In this document: positions 10,209 to 22,045 of the stretch, piece after piece
How the letters are laid out: each line of letters starts with the position of its first letter
How positions within the stretch are numbered: position 1 is the stretch's first letter
Origin: Tipula vernalis
Taxonomy: Eukaryota > Arthropoda > Insecta > Diptera > Tipulidae
Direction of reading: 5' to 3'
Assembly (NCBI GenBank): GCA_958295665.1
Contig: OY282558.1
Location: forward strand, 134,748,326-134,812,325
Length of the DNA: 64,000 bases
Program-made: the position numbers and the translations under genes
The notes under the pieces: model-generated
Seen by the model: only the letters and a program-made list of their open reading frames with translations
Databases searched by the model: none
What the model was told of the DNA's origin: nothing

Positions 10209-11400
10209 TTAACATTTGATATTTTTGACAATACTGTCAAAAATGAATTGTGGTGAATGCGTTGTTTCCAGCGTAGTGTTCGGTTTGGTTGGCACTTCGT
10301 TCGATGTATTTGTATGTTTATCAGGTTGCGGCGCCTCTATGAAATAAGGTGTAAGCCAGTTTATTGAAACCGTTGATTCGATACCTTTGACCAGCAGTGT
10401 GAAACATTTTTCGTTGCGTTTGACTACCGGAAATGGTCCCTCATATGGAGGTTGTAGAGACTGACGAACTGCGTATGTCCGTAACAGCACGAATTCGCAA
10501 ATTGATAACTTTTTAAATACGAAAATTTGTTTTTTAGCATGTCGTGATGTCTGTGAGTGTCGAATGTTTTTTTTTATCGGTAAAGATTGCAGTTGTTCGC
10601 TTGCAGTGGAATCCAAGTGATATGGAAAGTTCATCGAACAGAGTTGCTTCGAACAGTGCACCTCTATCAGTCAACGATGCTCGATGGCACTCCAAATCGG
10701 TTGATCCATGTTTTGATTAATGCATCAGCTATGGTTTCTGAAGGTTCTGCGTATATTTCTACTCCTGCCCCGTATTCCGTTTGATTTTACTCTTATGAGT
10801 TGCTAGGAATTGCAAATCGCCTGTAGGTCATCCAGCTTTACTACAGTAAGGCTAAATAAAACTGGAGGGTACCTGGTATCCAGAGTCCGCATATTTTGTA
10901 CTGATTAACCTATCAGCCATTCATCCATCGGCATATGCTGTTCCACCTTAGATTAGGGTTTTTTGTCAAGGTTTTCTCCTTTAGCGCCGTACTTTAGCCT
11001 GTGCCAAATGACCTAAAATGTGCCAAATGGCCTAAGTTACCAGTGGTTTCCACGATGAGGCAGCACATACACTTGCGAATTGTGAACAGGTTACCCCTTA
11101 CACAATTGTACCCATCACGCAGCTGCCTAATGACATGACCAGAACAGCTCACGTGATGCGCACCCTACTGGAAGGTTACGGAGCTGGTAGATTAATCTAC
11201 TCAACTTTGGTCCCCCCTCCAATAGACGCCAAACCACCATGTGTTTCAGATGATCTTCAGAGTTTTGTGAGGCGATTAGTAGGTCGTCGATATACAAAAA
11301 CACGAATGCCAGATCTCGAAATATTGCGTGAATTAAACGTAGAAATGTTTGAGCCGCATTACGTAATCCGAACGTCATTGGTCGGCACACTCCTTGTGCT
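10209..11400 (-). pseudogene. CsRn1-like Ty3 element: integrase and RT fragments
   Basis: 10209-10661 holds an integrase C-terminus (VRQSLQPPYEGPFPVV, then LVKGIESTVSINWL). About 10670-10790 holds core sequence (KTWINRFGVPSSIV) broken by stops. About 11140-11370 holds RT sequence (FGLRNAAQTFLRLIHAIF and FVFLYIDDLLIAS, carrying the catalytic YIDD). The FGLRNAAQTF form of RT motif B is typical of the CsRn1 group. Most of pol between RT and integrase is lost. A similar but separate copy lies at 42.5-44.9 kb. Confidence 0.8.
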
Positions 11401-12524
11401 GTCCAAGCTTCAATATAAGCTTTGGTGATTTTCATCTTATTCACGTTCAATCGATGTAATTTTGCATGGCATGGTTGACCGGATGTCTCGATTATTATTA
11501 TTCTTGATTGAAGGGCCATGTGAGCGATAAGCCACCTCGCACCGCGACCTAAAAGATCTATTGTGCTGGACCCTACTTTATTATCGGTCCAGTCAATATT
11601 CAGGCTCTTAATGAATCTGATAATACTAATGGCCGGTACATACATACTATCCGGGCTCATTGTTCTCCCTCCTAGATGTTTCAGTCTTTGCTGGAAAATG
11701 GCTGGGCAATGGCACAGAACATGTTCCGCTGATTCCGCTTACAGATCGCAGAAGCGGCATCCATCTGTCGTACTTAGGCCCATCTTTTTAACGTGATACC
11801 TTAAGCGGACATGAGCTGTGAGGAAGCCAGTAAGCAGCCTCAACTCAGGTTTCCTAAGTTCAAAACACTCCTTAACCCTGACAGACGAAGGTGTTATAAA
11901 TTTCTTCGCCTGTCGTAAACCTGGAATTCTGCGCCAGTAGGAGGACTTTTGAACATCCTCCCAGCGTTTTACCGCTGCTCTAAGGTGTCCCTTAGTGACG
12001 CCGCAGAAGGGTTCTGGTCCAATAAATGGAGAGGCAGAACCCTCACGGGCGAGGCCATCAGCTGCCTCGTTTCCTTCGATTCCAGTATGACCTGGCACCC
12101 ACATAAGTATAACTTTATTTGAGCCTGCCAGATGTTTAATAACCTTCAGACAATCCCATACCAGCCTTGACTCAACGGTACAAGGCCTAAGAGCCTTTAA
12201 GGCCGATTGGCTGTCTGATACATTATACATCTTTGCATCGTTTAGGCCTTTTGCTATGCCTATCCTAGCGCAAAGTTCTATAGCATATACTTCTGCTTGA
12301 AAAACTGTAGCATTGGTACCCAAGGTCTTCGAGAGGGTAGTGCCACTCCCGTGTATTCCTATCCCTCGCTCAAAGGATGGTCCACCAGCACTCCACACAT
12401 CCAAGTCAGGTAACCTAACACAGAATGGTTTGTGGAAGTCAAGTTTAGCTGGCATACAGTCGGAAGGCATTCCTATGGTAGGGTCTGTCTGAAATTCCTT
12501 AAGGATTTCCAGATGAACCACCAT
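11400..12524 (-). pseudogene. LOA/I-type LINE: RNase H domain and ORF2 C-terminus
   Basis: 11739-12524 is a 261-aa frame with an RNase H domain: an N-terminal strand region (GSGTTLSKTLGTNATVFQAE), then NVSDSQSALKAL and MWVPGHTGIEGNEAADGLA, followed by a C-terminal HxCxxC-like region (RLRYHVKKMGLSTTDGCRFC). A second frame (about 11570-11660) gives the end of ORF2. LINEs with an RNase H after RT belong to the I/LOA/R1 group; the spacing here resembles LOA. The enzyme would remove template RNA during target-primed synthesis. The left end abuts CsRn1 sequence near 11400. Confidence 0.85.
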
Positions 12525-13085
12525 ATTGCCTGGTTTGATATTTTCTTCCGCCTGTAATTTCAGGACAATAATTGCAGCATCATTTTTAATATGCAGGTGT
12601 AACGGTCAGTCCTAGAAGTGTCTCCACCGTCACGGTTGGACATGTTTTCATTGAGCCCGAAACACCGATGTAGGCTACACGCTGAACCTTATTCAATAAG
12701 GTTGGCGTTGCCTTCTGCTCAGTTTTAGGCCACCATACAACCGATGCGTAGGTGACCATAGGCCTAATGATTGTAAGAAATGACCAGTAGATCGTTTTTG
12801 GTTGTAGTCCCGAAAAAGGAAAAGTAGTCCCGATTGGTGTGAAAATTTTCCCAGAAAGACTCCAGATTCTACTGTGAGGCGCTTAGGCAACCTCACTTGA
12901 GGGATCATGCGAGTCCTCTTGGGCTCCTACCACTACTGAATCCGGAAAGTGGGTCTCTAGCAGTACCTCTAAAGTTTCCTTCAGGTTTTCAGTGAACCTC
13001 CAATCTTGCTTCTGGAGAAGTCCTAAACCATTTGAATGATCCCTGGAAAGGACTTTCTGGAGACGAGCTACAGAGGGCAATTCAT
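12525..13085 (-). pseudogene. LOA/I-type LINE: RT region with large internal deletion
   Basis: 12883-13080 encodes the segment just before RT (LQKVLSRDHSNGLGLLQKQD). Then the reading passes almost directly to sequence that normally follows RT, in shifted frames at 12590-12800. The RT palm with its YADD box is not present. The copy is a deletion derivative. Confidence 0.65.
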
Positions 13086-13840
13086 TGATTCCCTCACAGA
13101 AATTCTTTCAGGTAGCCCTTTTGGATTTTCTTAGTTCGAGATTATATTCCGTCAAGGCCATCTTATACTCGCCCCATTCACCGGTGCGTTTAGGATTGTT
13201 GAATAATCTTCTCCATTTTTTCCTCAGTTTACCCAGCGTCCCGTTCCACCAAGGGACCATCTTTGTGGACTCTCTTCGCTTAACCGGGCAGCTGTTCTCG
13301 TAAGCCAACTGTATAGAATTATGCAGCTGGTTTGAACAGATCTCCAAACCCTCTGGAGACTCTATGTTCCCAACAACCGAGGGCATCTGATTCGAGTGAG
13401 ACTCTATAAGAGCCCCAGTCGGTCAATTTTAAAATTCTGATTTTCTGCCGCTGCATGGTCTCAGCCGCAAAATCGAATCTGATGTGCAAGTGATCCGCTA
13501 ATGAGGCCTCTTCACACACATGCCAGTTGTTCACCAAGTCGCTGAAATGCGGACTAGCAATTGTCAAATCTAGTACCTTTTGCCTAATCGCATTTATAAA
13601 AGTAGGTTTCCTTCCCCTATTGACAATGTCTACATTATTTGAGATCAGAAATTCAAAAAGGTACTCATCCCTGTTATTGATGTCCGTGCTACCCCACACC
13701 GTGTGGTGCGCGTTTGCATCGCATCCTATCAGGTAGGCCAGCCCATTGCGTTTGCAATGAGCTATGTGCTGCCTAACGTCAAGTGGAGGTATTAACTCTG
13801 AGTCTCCAGGAAAGTAGGCGGAGGCCATTATAGCCTCCTG
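13086..13840 (-). pseudogene. LOA/I-type LINE: APE endonuclease C-terminal half and linker
   Basis: 13319-13828 encodes YLIGCDANAHHTVWGSTDIN, then FLISNNVDIVNRGRKPTFIN and VLDLTIASPHFSDLV, then SLADHLHIRFDF, where the Asp-His pair is the endonuclease end motif. 13108-13386 carries the linker (KMVPWWNGTLGKLRKKWRRL). A frameshift near 13390 separates the two. The N-terminal half of the endonuclease is missing to the right of 13840. Confidence 0.8.
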
Positions 13841-14394
13841 TCTGCCTCATTCACCTAGAACCTACACCATTACTGCAACAAAGTCCCTGGAGATTAACCA
13901 AGTGTATGTCTGGAGCACAATAACCAGACGAAGCTTTTACAAAACAGAGGATTTGAAATCTTCTCGTTCAGCTACACAGGTTATATAAGGCCAGGTATGG
14001 AGTATGTTTTTGTACGGATACCTTCCTGTTTGGGGCACTTATTACCAAAATACGCTTGTTGATGATCCCGTATTTTGGCACTTGATGTTATCTCCAGTGC
14101 CTTATTGTATCCCTCTATTATTCTATTTTGGCTTAAAATAAAACTCTTTATCGTAATACGTTATAATTTATTTTATTTTTCCCTTTATTAATGTCTATAT
14201 ACGTAATTTTGTTCGATAACTCGCTTAGACCTCAAACATATTTTTTTTTTTTTGTTTTATTTTACTGGCAAATTTGGTGGCTTGCTATTATCATTAAAAT
14301 AATGCAATTGGCGACATTTAACATAAACTAGCTTAATTACTAGATCCGTACAAATAGTCTTAATTCCAATATATTGTTGTGTTGTGTTTCCCTT
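13841..14394. other. Non-coding DNA between LINE and tandem repeat
   Basis: About 13950-14000 contains a short stretch (ACAGAGGATTTGAAATCTTC) similar to the tandem-repeat unit that begins near 14.4 kb. A poly-T run lies at about 14242-14254. No gene is seen. Confidence 0.4.
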
Positions 14395-15110
14395 CTCGTC
14401 AACAGAGTATATTATCCAGAAGAAGGTTTTTCCAAACGGAGGAGTTGGATTCTTATTAATGGCAGTTTTGCACTCAAAATAAATTGAGTATTTGCTATTG
14501 ATTGTCCATTAACAAGCACTTCCTTAGATTTGGGCCAGGTCCAGCTATATAGGGCATATAAGCCAAGGTACTAGGAACATTATCCAGAAGAAATTTTTTC
14601 GAAAAGGAGGATTTGGAATCTTCTTAATAGCAATTTTACACTTAAAATATTAAGCTCTCTATTGATGGCCCATTAACCAACTCTCCGCGATATTTGAGCA
14701 AGGTTCGGCTATATAGGTCATATAAGCTAATGTACGAGACAATATCCACAAGAAATTTTTTCGAAAGAAGAGGGTTTTCGAAACGGTGCATTTGGAATCT
14801 TGTTAATGGGAGTTTGCACTTAAACTATGAAGTATTTTCTATTGATAGTTCATTAACAAGCACTCCCAGAGACTTGGGCAAGGTTCGGCTATATAGGTCA
14901 TATAAGCCAAGGTAAGGGGCGCATTATTCAAAAGAAATTTTTTCGAAATGGAGAATTTGGAAACTTGTTAATGGCAGTTTTGCAATTAAAATATTGAGTA
15001 TTTTGAGGTATTGCTTGTTAATGGGCCATCAATAGAAAATACTCAATATCTTAAGTAAAAAACTGGTATTAACAAGATACCAAATCCTCCGTTTCAAAAA
15101 AACTTCTTTA
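14395..15110 (+). repeat. Tandem repeat, about 165-180 bp units, ending in an inverted unit
   Basis: The phrase GGCTATATAGGTCATATAAG recurs at about 14541, 14707 and 14887, always preceded by a TTGGGCAAGGT-like string and followed by AGAAATTTTTTCGAAA and TTTGGAATCTT. The spacing is about 164 and 180 bp. From about 15005 to 15105 the unit appears on the opposite strand (TGTTAATGGGCCATCAATAG, then AAGATACCAAATCCTCCGTT). A tandem block followed by an inverted unit is common at the ends of non-autonomous DNA elements. It could also be a satellite fragment. Confidence 0.75.
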
Positions 15111-15668
15111 GTAAAGCTTAAATTACATGGAAACACTCATCCATTTACGTCTTAACTGGAATCTAACACCATGTTTTTAGTTTGGATGTATTTTGTTTAG
15201 AATCAAATAATTACCTTTTAATTATTTGGTAAAAACTTAATAGAAAGAAATAACTCAGTTCATTCCAATAAGAATTTTGTTTTAATTATTTCTAAAACAA
15301 ATATATTTTTTGTTATTTGTTACTTTTGTCAGAAACTTCACGTCGGTCAATGTGACTTATGAAGGACCATTACTTATACAACGAACAGAAATGTGTAATA
15401 CGACAAACCACCACACACAAAACTTATCATTTCTCAAAGGTTTATTTCAATTAATATCACAGCAGAAAAACAATTCCGTTTTTTTTAATGTGAATTCACT
15501 ATTTTTACTCGTCGACTACGATTGATTCTACCACGTTGCACTTGTCTCATCTCTCTGCGACCAACAACGCAACTGATTCTTCGTTCTGTTCTCTTTCTCC
15601 TGAAATTTCTGCTACCTCCCAACGTTCATAGTCTCATTGATTCATCGCGCAGGCAAAAAATAAACAAT
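15111..15668. other. Non-coding DNA left of the LTR block
   Basis: The stretch is AT-rich to 15300. The more mixed 15330-15640 has short unrelated ORFs but no recognised gene. Confidence 0.4.
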
Positions 15669-16123
15669 TGTTTCGTTTTTGCCTTGTCACTCAAGGTTCG
15701 TATCACTAGATTGTGAATAAAACAAAATCAATTCAATTTATCACCAACGAATTAATTTCTGTCACATGAAAATTGTAACAACTCTATTTATTAACGATAA
15801 TTCATAAAATTACTTTTAATAAACTTCACACAATTTTACTGTACTCTTATAAATTTTATTTCGCACTACAACACTTTTTAAATCACTTTTTAAATCCTTT
15901 TTAATCTTTGAACTATCGCATTCCAAATTCAAATAATCAAATTCGATCTTGTTCGCTTTTTTATATACACAAACCAAACTTCTAGAAAGCTCATGACTTT
16001 TCCAGTACTAATAGTGTAGAAACATTTAGAACTGTTTTATCATGGAAAATTCCATTTTAGTACAGTAAAACATTGATCTATTAGTTTAACTTATTCTATC
16101 ACACCCTAGGTGTCACCGTCACA
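15669..16123 (-). repeat. Solo LTR of the same family as the 16-22 kb element
   Basis: It runs from TGTTTCGTTTTTGCCTTGTC to GGTGTCACCGTCACA on the plus strand and matches the LTRs at 16128-16545 and 22278-22720 throughout, with more divergence. It ends directly at the CTAT target duplication of the neighbouring element. The four bases before it are CAAT, so its own duplication may be CAAT/CTAT with one change. No internal sequence accompanies it. Confidence 0.8.
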
Positions 16124-16127
16124 CTAT

Positions 16128-16545
16128 TGTTACGTTTTTACCTTGTCAAATAAGGTTCGTATCACTGGATTGTGAATAATACAAAATCAATTTAATTTAT
16201 CTCCAACGAATTGATTTATTTCACAAAATTTATTACAACACAGTTCTTCAATAAAAATTCCCAAAATCACTTTATATAAATTATTCTTAAATTTTACTGT
16301 TCACTTATAATTTTTATTTCCACAAAAACACTTTTTAATTCACTTAATCGCTTACCAAATATTACTCATCCAATTCGACTTTGTTCGCCTTTTTGTATAC
16401 ACAAACCAAACTTCTAGAAAGCTCATGATTTTTCTAGTTAGAATAGTGTAGAACAATTTTATCATGGAATATTCCATTTAGAACAGTTTAACATTGAGCT
16501 ATTAATTTTAACTTATTCTATTACACACTAGGTGTCACCGTCATA
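16128..16545 (-). repeat. 3' LTR of the 16-22 kb element (418 bp)
   Basis: It begins TGTTACG and ends GTCATA on the plus strand; the last base triplet differs from the ACA of the 5' LTR. It lacks about 25 bp present in the 5' LTR near 22480-22520. LTR divergence shows the insertion is not recent. Confidence 0.88.
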
Positions 16546-16765
16546 CTACCCGCCACCTAAGCCTGTTCGTCCCGAATAGGACCCAAATCACCTCCTCTGT
16601 ATAGGGCCAGCCTCTCCTAATGCACCACCTTCGGTTTATCTCGATGACCCTTCCGTATCCGATAAACCACGTCGTTCATCCTTGTGATGACAGTGTAAGG
16701 TCCTTCCCATGCTGGTTGTAGCTTCGGTGATAATCCATTTTTCCGTTGTGGGTTGTGAAGCCATA

Positions 16766-17172
16766 CTAATTGCCCTTCCTGGAAGCCCTGATTTTTGCTC
16801 GTATGTCATATCGAGCCTTCATCCGGTCACTTGACATCCGTATTTTCTCCCGTACAAATTGATGAATCTCATTAAGTTCCTCTTTCATTCGGTCTACGTA
16901 ATCCTGTCCACATAAAACCGATGATGGTACAGTCCCAAACTTTAGATATCCAGATAAAAGTAGATTATCTCTAAATAACGTTTTAGCTGGTGTCATTCCG
17001 GTTGTGTCATGTATTGCTGATCGATAGGCCATCAGAAACATCGGTATATGTCGATCCCAGTTGCGTTGGTTTTTCTCAACGACCTTTGCTAGATATTCCT
17101 CCAATGTACCATTGAATCTTTCCACCATACCATCAGACTGTGGATGCAAAGGCGTGTAACGGAATCCCACAA
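16766..17172 (-). pseudogene. Integrase C-terminal half of the 16-22 kb element
   Basis: 134 residues start abruptly with TPLHPQSDGMVERFNGTLEE, the end of the integrase core including its catalytic Glu region, then NWDRHIPMFLMAYRSAIH and GMTPAKTLFRDN. A C-terminal domain follows in another frame to about 16560 (GYGRVIEINRR). The zinc-binding and first core parts are missing: sequence beyond 17175 is unrelated. Confidence 0.85.
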
Positions 17173-17174
17173 GG

Positions 17175-18935
17175 GATTACGTTAACAGACATGAGAATAG
17201 CGGTCTGATGTGGTATAGTAGCTGGCTAGAGCTCACGGTGCGGCGTGGGGGTTTTCAGACATATTTCTCATGCTTGAATAACCGTATGAAGAACAAAATT
17301 AGAGGGGCAAATGGAAATTAAAATTATATTGCCACGGCCTCAGCGGCAAAAAGAAACAATAAGTAGGGAGTCATCGATCCGGAGTGACCGTCTCAATCCC
17401 AGGCGATCACCACCGTGACTGCCACACGGGCCTCCCCTCATCGGCCCGCCTACTGGGATGCTGTTTCCCAGTCGCGACGGCCACCGATGCCACTATGAGG
17501 GAAGTACGCCCGCATGACAATCCCAGCAACACTCCCACGGAACGGAGATCAACTCATATGGCGTGCCGCCCTCCAGCACAGCCTGTCCTGGAGGAACGAA
17601 CGGCACGCACGGAAGAGGGAGGAAAAAGGCCGACCCTTCACATGACCACACCTCACATCACTCGATCAATTATTTGTTTACACGCACATGGTGCGGCGTA
17701 GCACACTACAGTAAGAAATTCAAAGAAAAAATTTTTTGTTACGGTAAAAGAGAAAAAATTGAAAATTAGGCAAGATAAATTACCTTAAAACTGATTCTAC
17801 GTTAATGTTAAATTTCACTTTCACTATTCACTGTTTTAAGAAAATTAAGAAAAACACAAAAATACCTGAAAGAAATGAACCGTTATGGGGTCGAACCACA
17901 CCCAAAAACGGACAACCGAGCCGAAGCGAAGTGAAAAAAAAAACGGAAATTCCAAACGCAATTAATCAAAATGACGGAAAAAAATATAACCTGAAAATAA
18001 TTTGCTCTGAGTGGGGTTTTCACCAAATCGGTGCACCCCCACGAAACGCCGAAAACAAACGGTAAAAGTAGTAATATATGTACAATATAATGAAAATAGA
18101 AAGGGAGAAACAAACTGTTACAGACTTTAGAAACTAAAATTTACTTAGCCAGATTGTTTATCCCTTGATTGTTTTACCTTGTTGTTTTTTAAGGCCTGTC
18201 CGACCACACCGCAAACAGCGCCGACGCAGGATGCCCCTCACACAAATGATTGCCTGCCCCCACGGGCGGGAACACAGCTTCAAAATAAAAATTTCGGCAA
18301 ATCCACGATGATTTTATTGGTAGAACCTTTTACTTTCTTTTACCCTAGTAAAATAAAGTATAGTAATCATGAAAATTTTGGGCCTTGAGATTTTTAGAGA
18401 TTTATTTGTTTTGAGGTCCCCTGAGTCCAAAAAAGTGGGTTTCGAAATGGTGTCTGTCTGTCTGTCTGTCAGTCTGTCAGTCTGTCTGTGTCCTCTCTAC
18501 AGCCCAGATGGTTTAACCAATCGAACTGAAACTTCAGATTTAAGCTTTTTTGATAAATTGGGAGGTCCCAGTGAATTTTACTTCAAATCAGCTAACCGGA
18601 AGTGGCCACTCCCTTGGTCAAGAAAATTTATTTTGTAAATATCTTAAAAAGTATAAGGTTTACAAAAAACTACCACAAACAAAATGTTTCCAAAAATTAA
18701 AAACAAATAACAATAAAAAATTAAAAATTAAAAAAAAAAAAATTAAATTTCTCAAAATTCTCTGTTCGCAAGAGAAAGTCGTGTGTTGGCCACACCTCCA
18801 TTTTTTTCGTGTGTTGGCCACACCTCCTCCATATATATATGTATAACTAATTCATAATTGATTTTTTTTTTCTTTTTGTTATTTAATATACATTTTTTTT
18901 TCAAATCACAAAATGGAATTAAATTAATGTTTTAC
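17175..18935. other. Unidentified segment replacing pol sequence, with GC-rich part and (TGTC)n
   Basis: Retroelement coding stops on both sides of this stretch, and part of RNase H-integrase is missing, so it is an insertion with deletion. 17380-17640 is clearly richer in G+C than the rest of the window, and 18190-18280 has a second such patch. 18447-18490 is a TGTC/AGTC repeat inside a +-strand frame (18369-18638) whose surroundings (CTGAGTCCAAAAAAGTGGG) resemble those at 35330-35400. No transposase, polymerase or RNA gene is recognised. Confidence 0.5.
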
Positions 18936-20184
18936 GATAAGACGGTTTACTGTACTCGCCCATCAAGAACCAAAAAAATCTTCTGAGGCTATCCCATTGA
19001 GCCCAATAAGCCTTGACGATGAGAGTTTTGTCCGCGATGTTGCTCCAAGTTGACCGGTGTTCCTTTTCCTTCCATTCCATTATAACTGATATATCCGTAT
19101 CATCCAATTGCTCTTTCCTGATCATTTCGTCGGCCCACTTCTCATCAAGCAGCATTTGCGTAAGCCTAACGTCGATGATGCCTTCCTTTGCTTCATCATG
19201 GCCACAATGTTTACATTCTACTGGACACAGCCGTCTTGGCAATGCGTCGGCATTTCTGTGTGCACTTCTCTTCCGATGTTCAATTTGGAAATCGTAGCTT
19301 TGAAGACGTTCGATCGAGCGTGCTACTTGCCCCTCTGGATTCATGAATTGTAACAGCCACCGTAAAGCGCCGTGATCTGTCCGTAAATGGAATATTCGGC
19401 CATAAAGATACTTATGGAAATGCTTGACACATTCCACTATAGCCAACAATTCTTTCCGTGTCACGCAGTAATTACGCTCCGGTTTTGATAATGTTTTGGA
19501 GAAGTACGCAATAACTCGATCTTGTCCATTAATTTCCTGTGATAACACACCTCCTATACCGTCATTACTTGCATCGGTGTCCAAAATAAATGTCACGTTG
19601 GGTACAGGGTACGCGAGTATTGGCGCGACACACAACCGTCTTCTTAGTTCCACGAATGCGTCTTCCTGGTCATTCTGCCATTCAAATGCCTTGTTCTTCC
19701 TCGTCAACTCGTGTAAACTCTTAGCGATGTTGGCGAATCCTGGCACAAAGCGTCTATAATAGGTGCACAATCCCAGAAAGCTTCGTAATTCGTGTAAATT
19801 TTTAGGTCTTGGCCAGTTCTTTACCGCTGCGATCTTTTCTTCGTCGGTGTGAATTCCATTAGTCGTTTCCAGATGACCCAAATATTTTACTTCAGTTCTA
19901 AATAGCTTACACTTCTTTGGGCTTAACTTCAATCCGGCGGCCTGTATCCGATCTAAAACTTCCGCCAAGTTCTTTAGATGCTCGTCAAAATCCTTCCCCA
20001 TAACGATGATGTCGTCCAGATATATTAAGCAAGTCTTCCAATGTAATCCATTTAACACGCGCTCCATTAATCGTTCAAAAGTCGCAGGGGCATTACATAA
20101 TCCAAACGGCATAATATTAAATTGCCTAAGTTTGTTACCCACACTGAGAGCCGTTTTCTCGCGATCTTCCTCGAGGACTTCCAC
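18919..20184 (-). pseudogene. RT C-terminal part and RNase H of the 16-22 kb element
   Basis: 421 residues: RT motif B (FGLCNAPATFERLMERVLNG), the catalytic YLDD in CLIYLDDIIVMG, thumb (LHELRSFLGLCTYYRRFVPG), RNase H (FILDTDASNDGIGGVLSQ, then YFSKTLSKPERNYCVTRKEL, then LRTDHGALRWLLQF) and the tether (HRNADALPRRLCP). The frame runs into foreign sequence after AYWAQWDSL near 18970. The start is not real: the frame is the continuation of the protease-RT frame behind a frameshift and deletion. Confidence 0.88.
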
Positions 20185-21298
20185 TTAATGTATTGTCGAT
20201 CCTTGGCAATGGGGGGTAGCTATCTTTTTTAGTTACTGCATTAAGTTTTCGGTAATCAACGCAGAATCTCATGCTACCGTCCTTCTTCTCGACCAATACT
20301 ACCGGTGAGCTCCATGGGCTGTTAGATGGTTCGATTACTCCTGCTGCCTGCATATCTGTTACCATTCGATTGACTTCTTCTTTTTTTGCCAAAGGTAGCC
20401 TCCTGGGTGGTTGACGAATCGGCATCTCCGTTCCCGTATCAATTCGATGCTTTACCATTGAGGTCCTTCCGTTATTATCTGATGTACTGCAGAATATGGA
20501 CGTGTACTGTTTGAGTAGTTGATGTGCAGAATCTTTCTGTGCCTCAGTAAGATCTTCGGTCCATTTCTGCATGAGTTGTTCTACCATTTCTTTCTGCTCT
20601 TGCATGTCGGCTTTTTCAATCGCACTTTTCTGTTCACACTTTACTATAGTTGAAACCTCAATTTGGCGATGACTGTCCCTTTCTTGAATGGCTTTCGTCT
20701 TATGCGAGAGATTTAGAGTCCTAATTGGTACTCTATAGTCGTTGTCTGGTTTAAGTAGGGCTATTCCGATTATAATTTCCTTGGCTCCGTTCTCCTCTTC
20801 GTTAGCTTCCACAACCCACAACCTGGGTGACCCAGAACCTCCCTCCAATTTTTCCCTTAGGCTCGTCTCCGAATTCGGTGGCAGCTTCTTCCGATGATCA
20901 ATAATAATTCGCCTGATAGTTGCTCCGGCACTGCTAGATTGAAGTGGCAACTCGATGTTATCGTAACTTAAAACTCCTCGTCCAACATCCACCACGAAGC
21001 CATTTGCCCTCATGAAGTCCATCCCCATTATGACTTCATCCACAATATCTGCAATCAGCACTTTGTTTTGGAAAAGAGTTCTGCCGATTTTTATTTTCAC
21101 GATCTTTTTGCCTGTTATTATTAAACTATCTCCAGTTGCTGTTTGTAACTTCAATCCATTAGCTGGTTGTACACCTCCATCGATCAGATCTTGACGGACG
21201 GTCGTGCGATTTGCTCCCGTATCCAGAGTGGTGATGCAATCCGTCCCATCAATGTCGCCTTTGATTGTTAAGCTGTCACCGCCCCTTGCTACTTTCAA
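20135..21298 (-). pseudogene. Protease and RT N-terminal part of the 16-22 kb element
   Basis: 387 residues: aspartic protease ([19 protein letters not shown], then [10 protein letters not shown] flap/ILG-like region) within the first 110 residues, a long linker, then RT fingers ([19 protein letters not shown], then [20 protein letters not shown] and [13 protein letters not shown]). Directly after LSG the frame changes. The sequence up to the start of the next frame lacks the RT segment that carries the first catalytic Asp, so a short deletion has removed it. Confidence 0.88.
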
Positions 21299-21351
21299 AA
21301 CGCGGATGGAGGTTATGGGGCAATCGGCTGTGGGAGTCAGCTTCTGCCCCT

Positions 21352-22045
21352 TTAAGCTGACTCTTTGTAGTTTAACGGCTCCGCCGTCATTTGGCCTTCT
21401 TGCCTAGCCAACGCCTGCTCCCCGCTTGGTCGTCGCTGCATAGGAGATGGTGATCTTCCCCTTTTTCTTCTTAATTCCCAGAAGTCCCGTGAGATGTGAC
21501 CGATTTTATCACATGCCCAACATTTGATTTTGCCGCTTCCGTCTCGGTATCTTGTTGTTGACCGTTCTGTGTTTATGCTGGTATCGATTTCCACTCGGCG
21601 TATTTTCATTGACGAACCTTCGTTTCAAATTTTTCGTCAACCTTTTGAATCTCCATTTGCAGCTTCTATACTTCGCCGTGTATGTTAGTAGATATTAGAT
21701 TCTTTTTGGACCATTTATAATTTGGTCTTTAATTTCCTCTCCTTGTTGTTTCATTTCTTGGTTAGACTGATTTTGTCGTTCAAACTGTCGTTTTATTTCT
21801 TCGTTTGACTGGTTTATAGTCTCCAACTGCCGCACATTTTGTTGTTCCATTTCATTCTTAATTTCTTGGTTTGACTGCACTGCATGTTGCGCCGTTTGAT
21901 TTTTAATTTCTCGTAGCTGTCGTTCGTTTTGTTGTTTCATTAGACTCATCTGTCCCGTCATCTGGTTTATAGCACCTATTAACTGCGACAAATCGAAACT
22001 TCCAGAATGTTCTTGTGTCTTTTCGACTAACGGTTGTTTATCCAC
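21352..22045 (-). pseudogene. Gag remnants of the 16-22 kb element
   Basis: 21695-22045 is a Gln/Asn-rich, probably coiled-coil Gag N-terminus (LIGAINQMTGQMSLMKQQNE, then repeated EIKxQ units). 21352-21609 carries the nucleocapsid: CWACDKIGHISRDF, a zinc knuckle whose last Cys is Phe, followed by Arg-rich RRKRGRSPSP. The capsid domain expected between them is absent; only about 85 bases separate the two frames. This is an internally deleted Gag. Confidence 0.75.

Noticed and set aside
17384..18065. Plus-strand ORFs of 105, 68 and 86 codons in the GC-rich patch
   Set aside because: Overlapping frames with Thr/Pro/Arg bias and no domain; open frames are expected by chance in GC-rich DNA.
18369..18638. 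89-codon ORF with repeated Val-Cys-Leu-Ser
   Set aside because: The repeated residues come from a TGTC microsatellite; no signal peptide or conserved fold can be argued.
19013..19353. Plus-strand ORFs opposite RT-RNase H
   Set aside because: Antisense shadows of a strongly recognisable minus-strand pol.
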